NCBI GenBank assembly: GCA_017629925.1
Contig: JAGBWH010000128.1
Location: 1 to 10,660, forward strand
Direction: 5' to 3'
From: Clostridia bacterium
GTDB lineage: Bacteria > Bacillota > Clostridia > Oscillospirales > CAG-272
Length of the DNA stretch: 10,660 nt
The position numbers were made by a program, and so were the translations under genes. Shown piece by piece: positions 5,870-10,660 of this stretch (the stretch's first letter is position 1; every line of letters starts with the position of its first letter). The notes below the pieces were generated by a model. That model worked only from the letters and a program-made list of their open reading frames with translations. It was not told where the DNA came from and did not search any database.

Positions 5870-8800
5870 TTGAATAGAACGGATATTGAAATGCGCGATG
5901 TGTTTATCAGTTGGACGGGAAAAGACAGAGCGCTGAAAGATACCATCGTCAAATATCTGGAAGAAAACCACATATCTTGCCTTGAATCCGACGAAAATTG
6001 CAGTGGCGATTTTGCGCAATGGAGTAAAGAGGCGGTGGGGGCTTGCAGTCTTTTTCTTTTGATTTTGACCGAAAACACACTCCAAAGCCAATATGTACCC
6101 ATCGAGGTCGCAGAACTCAAAAAGCTACACGATTGGAAAAACAGAGTAGTGCCCGTATGCATGAATATGGAACTGTATCAATCCTATTCATGGGGGCTTC
6201 ACGAATCGGAAAGTGCCGTGTTTTTGGAGGGTGAAACCCTCTCCGAGGCAGTTTTGGCAGATATTCTGAGCAAAACCGTCAAGCTACTCATTCATCGGCA
6301 ATATGCGCTGTATTGTGCGCAAAGCCAAAAAGAATATGCCACCTTGATACCCTTGCTTGGCAGAGACAAAACTGCCGCCAAATCCTATCTCTACGACACT
6401 TTATACGTATCGCGCACCCTCACCGAACTGGACGAGCAGGGGCTTGGCGCGCAGATCATCGACTCTCCCAAAGAATTGCTTAAAACGGAGGATGTGCTTT
6501 TTGTCAGCGGTTCTGCGGGTAGCGGTAAAACACATTATATTCATCAAATCAGGCGTTGCGCTGACACGGATGATTTGGTGCTCTCTCTTTCGTGCGCCAA
6601 AACCGCCAAATCCTCCGAGGATCTGCTGGGCTGTATGTTTCAAGAATTTAAGCGCATTGCAGGGGCGAGAAACTTTTATTCTCTTGAAAATTTCAAGCGT
6701 CTGCTCAGCGTCAAGCATCTGGTCTTGATACTCGACGGCATGGATGAAATTGCCACCAAGGCAAGCACACATAAATTCATGAAAAAGGTGAAAGCGTTTT
6801 ACGCCGCAAATATGCACCATGTGACTTTGCTATTCACCAGTCGCAATGCCGATGATGCAAACGCCATCGTGCTGGAAGGCAAAAACACCAGAAAATTCAT
6901 ATTAAACAAATTAAACGATAGCCAAATCAGCGAGTTGAGCGGAAATTTATTTTTGCTCTTTGGCACCGCCGAGCAAGCCAATCAGTTTTATCTGAGAGCC
7001 AAAGATGTGAGTGAGGAGATGATCTCAAACCCTCTGCTCCTTTCGCAGTTGGCTATCGTGTATCAAAACACAGGCAAGTTTCCGCAAAATGTGGTCGAGC
7101 TTTATGATGCCATATCGGAAATCATCTTAAAAGTGGACGCAATGGCGGAATTTGATGCCATCCCCGAGAGTTACAAGGATATGCTCCAAACGGAGCTCAG
7201 TTCCATTTTAAAATCCTTTGCGCGCGAAAGATATCGTCTCTTGTCCCTTGGACGAAAAACCGATATCACCAAAATACTCAGCAAAATCTTAAAAGATAAA
7301 TATGGAAGCGAAAACAAAGCGCGCGCAGAATTTTTGGTTGAATATCTGCATAATCGCTCTATTTTGCTGGATGAAGAATTTTATCACAAGATGTTTTTGG
7401 AATACTTCACGGCGGTGTCGTATTATGAGCAGATTTTTGATGACTACGATGACATAGAAAATGTCGATACGCTAAAAGAACTCTTTTCGCATTATGCCTC
7501 CCCCTACTGGTCTTTGGTCATTGAACTGTTTTTGGTCAAAGCGGACAACGTCATCGACGAGCACACCACAAACGAACTCTATCAAACCATCATAGACGAA
7601 ACCGATATATGCGAATATACGTTGCTCTTTGAGAGTTGCCGTCATTTGATTTGTCACAAAAGAGAGGCGCAACTCGTTTTAGTGCTGGATATTCTGAAAA
7701 AATCAGCGGACGGCATCTATCCTCCCTACGGCCCTCTGTTTTGGTATATCCCCGAATATGAGTTATATTCTATCGCCGTTTTGGCGGCAGAAAAATGCTT
7801 AGGCAATGCAAAAGTGCTCGCATTAGTGCGAGACGTATGTGTGATATTCGGTCAAGTCTATACGGTCTCTCAAATCACAGATGCTGTGGATGGGGACGTC
7901 TTGTACCGCGCAGCCAAAAACCAACTGATAGGCGTTCGAGATGCGCTGTGCGCACTTTTCTGTACGGGCAAAACCACCTCCACACATGGCACAGAGATCT
8001 ATCCTCGTTGCTTTAATGTGGCAGAAACACAGCACTTTATGGCGTATGGGCACGGTATGTTTACCCGATTTTCCACGCTATTTGAAGATGAACTTGGCCT
8101 TTTTGTGCCTGAATCCTATCCCGAACTTGGCGGTGAATATATCGGCTTTGTGTCCTGCCCCTATCGCAAGACGGCTATCGAGCAAAAGCTCAGCGAAAAA
8201 CCAACGGCGAAAGTGCGAGGCTTGGCGCTCAGCCATACCGACGACACCCAAATGGACTATCTCTATTTCCTCCGCACCTCTGTCAGGGTGCTCTATATCC
8301 CCGAAAACACAACAAACTTTGGCAAATATTTCGATGCGGCTATGCCGCTGCAGCTTCTTGTGAAAATGGATGGTGATAGTGGCATTATTTATCTTCCGCG
8401 CCATGTGCGAAAAATCACAGTCCCCACCGGCACGGAAATGGTAAGCGAAAATGCATTTGCAGGTCTTTTATCTTTGGAAGAAGTTGATTTGCCTTTCGGA
8501 CTCAAAACCATTGGCAACGGAGCATTTGAGGGCTGCGCAAATCTCCGCCATATCACCATTCCAAACTCTGTAACAGATATCGGAACAGGAGCATTTAAGG
8601 GTTGCACTGCACTCTCGGATATTGTGATTCCGGATGGTGTGAAACGTATAAAAGAGGTGACGTTTTTGGGTTGCACCAGTCTTAGCCGTATCACCATTCC
8701 AAATTCTGTGATAGTCATTGGGTTTGGGGCATTTAAAACCTGCACTGCGCTTTCAGATATTGTCATCCCCAATTCTGTGGAAAGCATAGGATTTGGAGCA

Positions 8801-10336
8801 TTCTCAGACTGTATAAACCTTAGTCGCATCACTATTCCCAACTCTGTGGTGGAAATTTGGATTGGGGCATTTGAAGGGTGCACTGCGCTTACAAACATTG
8901 TCCTTTCAGATTCCGTCACCAAAATAGAGCAGGAAACATTCAAGGGGTGCACAGCACTTACAGATATCGTCATTCCCAATTCTGTGAGAGCCATTGGGCG
9001 CAAAGCATTTGAGGGATGTACTGCACTACAAAATATAGTCATCCCCGATTCCGTAGAATGGATAGAAGAGGAGGCTTTCTCCGGTTGCACTGCGCTTGAG
9101 AGTGTCGCCATTCCCTCTTCTGTCAAAAAAATAAATCCATCTATCTTTGTAGGTTGCGTCAATCTCAAAACCATCTATTTGCCTTCGCATCTGCTGTCTC
9201 TTGTCATACCCCCCACACCTGATACAGAAATGATTTGCAATACGCCCGTGTTTGACACCCCCGTGTTTGACATGCCCGACACCACCGGAGAACTCTATAT
9301 CCCCCACGGAACAACGAGAATCTATTATGAAGAATTTGCATCTGCCTCGTATGAAAGTGTCCATCTTCCCGACACGGTAGAAAGAATAGGGGTTGGCGCA
9401 TTTGCATACTGCACCCATCTTCGCCATATCACAATTCCAAACTCTGTAAGAGAAATCGGACGAGAAGCATTTAAGGGGTGCAAGGCGCTTTCGAGTATTG
9501 TCATTTTCGATTCTGTGATAGAAATAGGCTGGGGAGCATTTGATGGGTGCACAGCACTTTCGAGTATTGTCATTCCTCATTCTGTAATGGAAATAGGGAT
9601 GTATGCGTTCTATGGTTGCACAGGTCTTAGTCATGTCACGATTTCAAACTCAGTGACAGAAATTGGGTGGATGACATTTGCGGGATGCACTTCGCTTTCA
9701 GATGTTGTCATTCCTAATTCTGTGGAAAGCATAGGGCTCGGTGCATTCTCCGGTTGCACAAGTCTTAGACATATCAAAATTCCCAACTCTGTGACAACAA
9801 TCGAAATGCAAGCATTTGAAAATTGCACAGCGCTTTCAGATGTTGTCATTCCTGATTCTGTAAAAAAAATAGGGTTGGGCGCATTCGAGGGGTGCGCCGC
9901 ACTTTCGAATATCACAATTCCCGATTCTGTGACGGAAATAGAATCGAGCGCGTTTGAGGGATGTGTCTCGCTCTCAAATATTACCCTCCCCGCTTTGTTG
10001 GAATGCATCCCATCCGGAATATTCTCCTGTTGCGCAAATCTCCGCCACATCACGATTCCCGATGCCGTCAAAAGAATAGGAGAGCGCGCATTCTATGATT
10101 GCCGAACTCTTGAAGAGGTCATTTTGCCTGAGGTATTGGAAGAAATTGAGGAAAAAGCCTTTTTCGGTTGCGCAGCGTTAACAGCGCTTCGTATTCCCCA
10201 AAAAGTCAAGCACATTGGAGACCGCGCATTTGAGGGTTGCAATCGCCTCAAGTCTGTGACACTAAGCGCAAACTTCAAAGGCGATGTCGCTCGCATCTTT
10301 GGCCAAATTGACCAAAGCATCATCGAGTGGATCTAA
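5870..10336 (+). CDS. TIR-NACHT-LRR (NLR-like) STAND ATPase, putative immune sensor/effector
   Basis: A protein of about 1,488 residues (1,481 from the ATG at 5891). Residues 8-125 form a TIR domain: strand RDVFISWTGKDR, a polar BB-loop region (about 39-48) and SQYVPIEVAEL, where E79 occupies the usual position of the catalytic glutamate of NAD-cleaving TIRs. A NACHT/STAND ATPase follows: Walker A GSAGSGKT (214-221), Walker B LILDGMDE (286-293) with paired acidic residues, a sensor-type LLFTSR ending at R325, the winged-helix-like SNPLLLSQL (from 386) and a YHKMFLEYFTA motif (505-515) typical of NACHT C-terminal ends. Residues about 520-845 look helical and are unassigned. Residues 850-1463 are about 24 BspA-type LRRs. 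By analogy to bacterial NACHT/Avs proteins and to plant TIR-NLRs, the likely role is recognition by the LRRs, nucleotide-dependent oligomerisation, and TIR-mediated NAD+ depletion or signalling. The domain calls are seen in sequence; the antiphage role is inferred. No signal peptide or membrane segment is evident, so it should be cytoplasmic, unlike many secreted BspA-type proteins. The frame extends upstream to 5300 only as an antisense shadow of the PHP gene. Confidence 0.9.
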   Translation: MNRTDIEMRDVFISWTGKDRALKDTIVKYLEENHISCLESDENCSGDFAQWSKEAVGACSLFLLILTENTLQSQYVPIEVAELKKLHDWKNRVVPVCMNMELYQSYSWGLHESESAVFLEGETLSEAVLADILSKTVKLLIHRQYALYCAQSQKEYATLIPLLGRDKTAAKSYLYDTLYVSRTLTELDEQGLGAQIIDSPKELLKTEDVLFVSGSAGSGKTHYIHQIRRCADTDDLVLSLSCAKTAKSSEDLLGCMFQEFKRIAGARNFYSLENFKRLLSVKHLVLILDGMDEIATKASTHKFMKKVKAFYAANMHHVTLLFTSRNADDANAIVLEGKNTRKFILNKLNDSQISELSGNLFLLFGTAEQANQFYLRAKDVSEEMISNPLLLSQLAIVYQNTGKFPQNVVELYDAISEIILKVDAMAEFDAIPESYKDMLQTELSSILKSFARERYRLLSLGRKTDITKILSKILKDKYGSENKARAEFLVEYLHNRSILLDEEFYHKMFLEYFTAVSYYEQIFDDYDDIENVDTLKELFSHYASPYWSLVIELFLVKADNVIDEHTTNELYQTIIDETDICEYTLLFESCRHLICHKREAQLVLVLDILKKSADGIYPPYGPLFWYIPEYELYSIAVLAAEKCLGNAKVLALVRDVCVIFGQVYTVSQITDAVDGDVLYRAAKNQLIGVRDALCALFCTGKTTSTHGTEIYPRCFNVAETQHFMAYGHGMFTRFSTLFEDELGLFVPESYPELGGEYIGFVSCPYRKTAIEQKLSEKPTAKVRGLALSHTDDTQMDYLYFLRTSVRVLYIPENTTNFGKYFDAAMPLQLLVKMDGDSGIIYLPRHVRKITVPTGTEMVSENAFAGLLSLEEVDLPFGLKTIGNGAFEGCANLRHITIPNSVTDIGTGAFKGCTALSDIVIPDGVKRIKEVTFLGCTSLSRITIPNSVIVIGFGAFKTCTALSDIVIPNSVESIGFGAFSDCINLSRITIPNSVVEIWIGAFEGCTALTNIVLSDSVTKIEQETFKGCTALTDIVIPNSVRAIGRKAFEGCTALQNIVIPDSVEWIEEEAFSGCTALESVAIPSSVKKINPSIFVGCVNLKTIYLPSHLLSLVIPPTPDTEMICNTPVFDTPVFDMPDTTGELYIPHGTTRIYYEEFASASYESVHLPDTVERIGVGAFAYCTHLRHITIPNSVREIGREAFKGCKALSSIVIFDSVIEIGWGAFDGCTALSSIVIPHSVMEIGMYAFYGCTGLSHVTISNSVTEIGWMTFAGCTSLSDVVIPNSVESIGLGAFSGCTSLRHIKIPNSVTTIEMQAFENCTALSDVVIPDSVKKIGLGAFEGCAALSNITIPDSVTEIESSAFEGCVSLSNITLPALLECIPSGIFSCCANLRHITIPDAVKRIGERAFYDCRTLEEVILPEVLEEIEEKAFFGCAALTALRIPQKVKHIGDRAFEGCNRLKSVTLSANFKGDVARIFGQIDQSIIEWI
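8417..10258 (+). repeat. Coding array of about 24 BspA-type LRRs (69-nt units) in two blocks
   Basis: Units of 23 residues follow IPNSVxxIGxxAFxGCTxL. Block 1 has 11 full units (8417-9175), a degenerate half-unit and a linker to 9361; block 2 has 13 units (9362-10258). No unit has gained or lost a residue within either block. Adjacent units partly alternate: units ending S-D-I/V are usually followed by one beginning V-I-P, and units ending R-H-I or S-R-I by one beginning T-I-P or K-I-P, hinting at a 46-residue (138-nt) higher-order unit. Unit 6 of block 1 and unit 6 of block 2 share an identical 20-nt stretch (8771-8790 and 9716-9735), suggesting duplication or conversion between blocks. Confidence 0.9.
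9245..9274 (+). repeat. In-frame 15-nt tandem duplication in the linker between LRR blocks
   Basis: CCCGTGTTTGACA occurs at 9245-9257 and again at 9260-9272, a 15-nt period that encodes PVFDT then PVFDM. It lies in the linker where the 23-residue LRR register is lost. A recent slippage event is the simplest origin, and the frame is kept. Confidence 0.8.
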
Positions 10337-10370
10337 TGGGGATACGTCTCCACACGCCCCCGATGATATG

Positions 10371-10434
10371 CCAAGCCTGCGGGAACCCCCAAAGCTCTGC
10401 AAGCTCGCTTCGGGGAACCCCTGATGCGGCTTGG
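10371..10434. other. Long imperfect hairpin downstream of the NLR-like gene
   Basis: CCAAGCC (10371-10377) pairs with GGCTTGG (10428-10434). Further in, GGGAACCCC (10381-10389) pairs with GGGGAACCC (10412-10420) around an AA/AA internal loop. It starts 34 nt after the stop codon. It is followed by an A-rich tract (10435-10451) rather than T, so it is not a plus-strand terminator of the usual type. It could protect the mRNA 3' end or be part of a repeat element. Confidence 0.5.
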
Positions 10435-10456
10435 ATAAAAAATAAAAAAAAGGGGC

Positions 10457-10473
10457 TGTCGCAAATTGCGACA
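10457..10473. other. Perfect palindrome TGTCGCAA-A-TTGCGACA
   Basis: Two 8-nt perfect arms around one central A follow A8 and GGGG. It resembles the upper stem of a GGGGCTGTCGCAA-type terminator that lacks its lower 3' arm: there is no matching GCCCC and no T-run. It may be a degraded terminator or an element end. Nothing else here supports an insertion sequence. Confidence 0.45.
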
Positions 10474-10510
10474 TTTCACCTTATAGGGGAATCCCCCGTC
10501 ACCAGCTCCA

Positions 10511-10544
10511 AAAAATCCCGTACACGATAGTGTGCGGGATTTTT
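10511..10544. terminator. Strong bidirectional intrinsic terminator
   Basis: A 15-nt arm AAAAATCCCGTACAC (10511-10525) pairs with GTGTGCGGGATTTTT (10530-10544) around GATA, with one G-T pair. On the plus strand the T5 end is followed by ACTTTTTC. On the minus strand the stem leads into TTTTTT. It is the first convincing terminator after the NLR-like gene, 174 nt past its stop, and could also end a converging gene from the right. Confidence 0.8.
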
Positions 10545-10547
10545 ACT

Positions 10548-10575
10548 TTTTCACTTTTCACTCTTCACTTTTCAC
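10548..10575. repeat. Four TTTTCAC heptamer tandem repeats
   Basis: Four 7-nt units run in tandem: TTTTCAC, TTTTCAC, TCTTCAC, TTTTCAC. Complementary GAGTGAA-TAGTGAA units occur at 10616-10629, beyond the second arm of the inverted repeat. The rest of 10603-10660 shows nothing recognisable, and 10337-10660 as a whole holds no supportable gene. Confidence 0.65.
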
Positions 10576-10660
10576 TAATCTGGCGTGTACGGATTTTTTG
10601 GAAAGTAATAGGTAAGAGTGAATAGTGAAGAAGTTAATTAGTTGGTCTTGCAAAAACTCA

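Larger units (their letters stand above)
10507..10602. repeat. Inverted repeat of the terminator arm
   Basis: TCCAAAAAATCCCGTACACG (10507-10526) recurs in reverse complement at 10584-10602 with a single base missing. The left arm is also half of the terminator hairpin, so it has two possible pairing partners: the near one at 10530-10544 and the distant one at 10584-10602. Together they enclose the TTTTCAC tract. Confidence 0.65.

Noticed and set aside
8389..10071. Long antisense open frames (8389-9174, 9026-9634, 9631-10071)
   Set aside because: They mirror the repetitive LRR codons in another frame; their products are low-complexity echoes of the 23-residue repeat, without separate signals.
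8417..10258. CRISPR-like regular repeats
   Set aside because: The 69-nt periodicity is uninterrupted coding sequence for LRRs, with no constant repeat/variable spacer pattern and no cas genes.
10452..10473. Insertion-sequence end (GGGGCTGTCGCAA-like)
   Set aside because: There is no transposase, no matching opposite end and no target duplication visible; a degraded terminator explains it as well.

Overview
The window looks like a chromosomal segment of an uncultured Clostridia-type Firmicute, probably gut-associated. This rests on moderate GC, strong AAGGAG/GAGG-type ribosome binding sites, TATAAT promoters with an extended TGn, and typical Firmicute housekeeping families. It is inference only: there is no rRNA or other phylogenetic marker here.

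Layout. Positions 1-205 are non-coding: a small hairpin repeat, a possible weak terminator, and a modular array of palindromes. On the minus strand, four genes are read leftwards from one good promoter (4631-4659): an MFS/GPH-SLC45-type transporter, a membrane-anchored glycerophosphodiester phosphodiesterase, a THUMP-containing rRNA methyltransferase, and an SPFH/band-7 membrane protein. The gaps between them are 37 nt, a 4-nt ATGA overlap and 12 nt, so they are probably one operon. A second copy of the palindrome array (4710-4835) separates this operon from a PHP-domain phosphoesterase gene (4853-5650, minus), and its outer hairpin followed by T7 is a ready-made terminator for that gene.

The notable locus is the divergent plus-strand gene at 5870-10336. 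It encodes a protein of about 1,488 residues with an N-terminal TIR domain, a NACHT-like STAND ATPase and about 24 BspA-type leucine-rich repeats. This is the order found in plant TIR-NB-LRR and animal NLR receptors. It sits alone behind its own promoter, with no co-directional partner in the window, so the simplest reading is a self-contained immune sensor/effector: LRRs as sensor, NACHT as switch, TIR as NAD-consuming effector. That function is inferred from domain architecture. The 69-nt repeat array is internally similar at DNA level, falls into two blocks and partly alternates between two repeat types, as expected of a region that can expand, contract or be reshuffled.

Positions 10337-10660 hold no convincing gene. 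They contain a long imperfect hairpin, a perfect short palindrome, a strong bidirectional terminator (10511-10544), an inverted copy of that terminator's outer arm at 10584-10602, and TTTTCAC heptamer repeats. Hairpin-rich repeats thus lie on both sides of the operon and downstream of the NLR-like gene.
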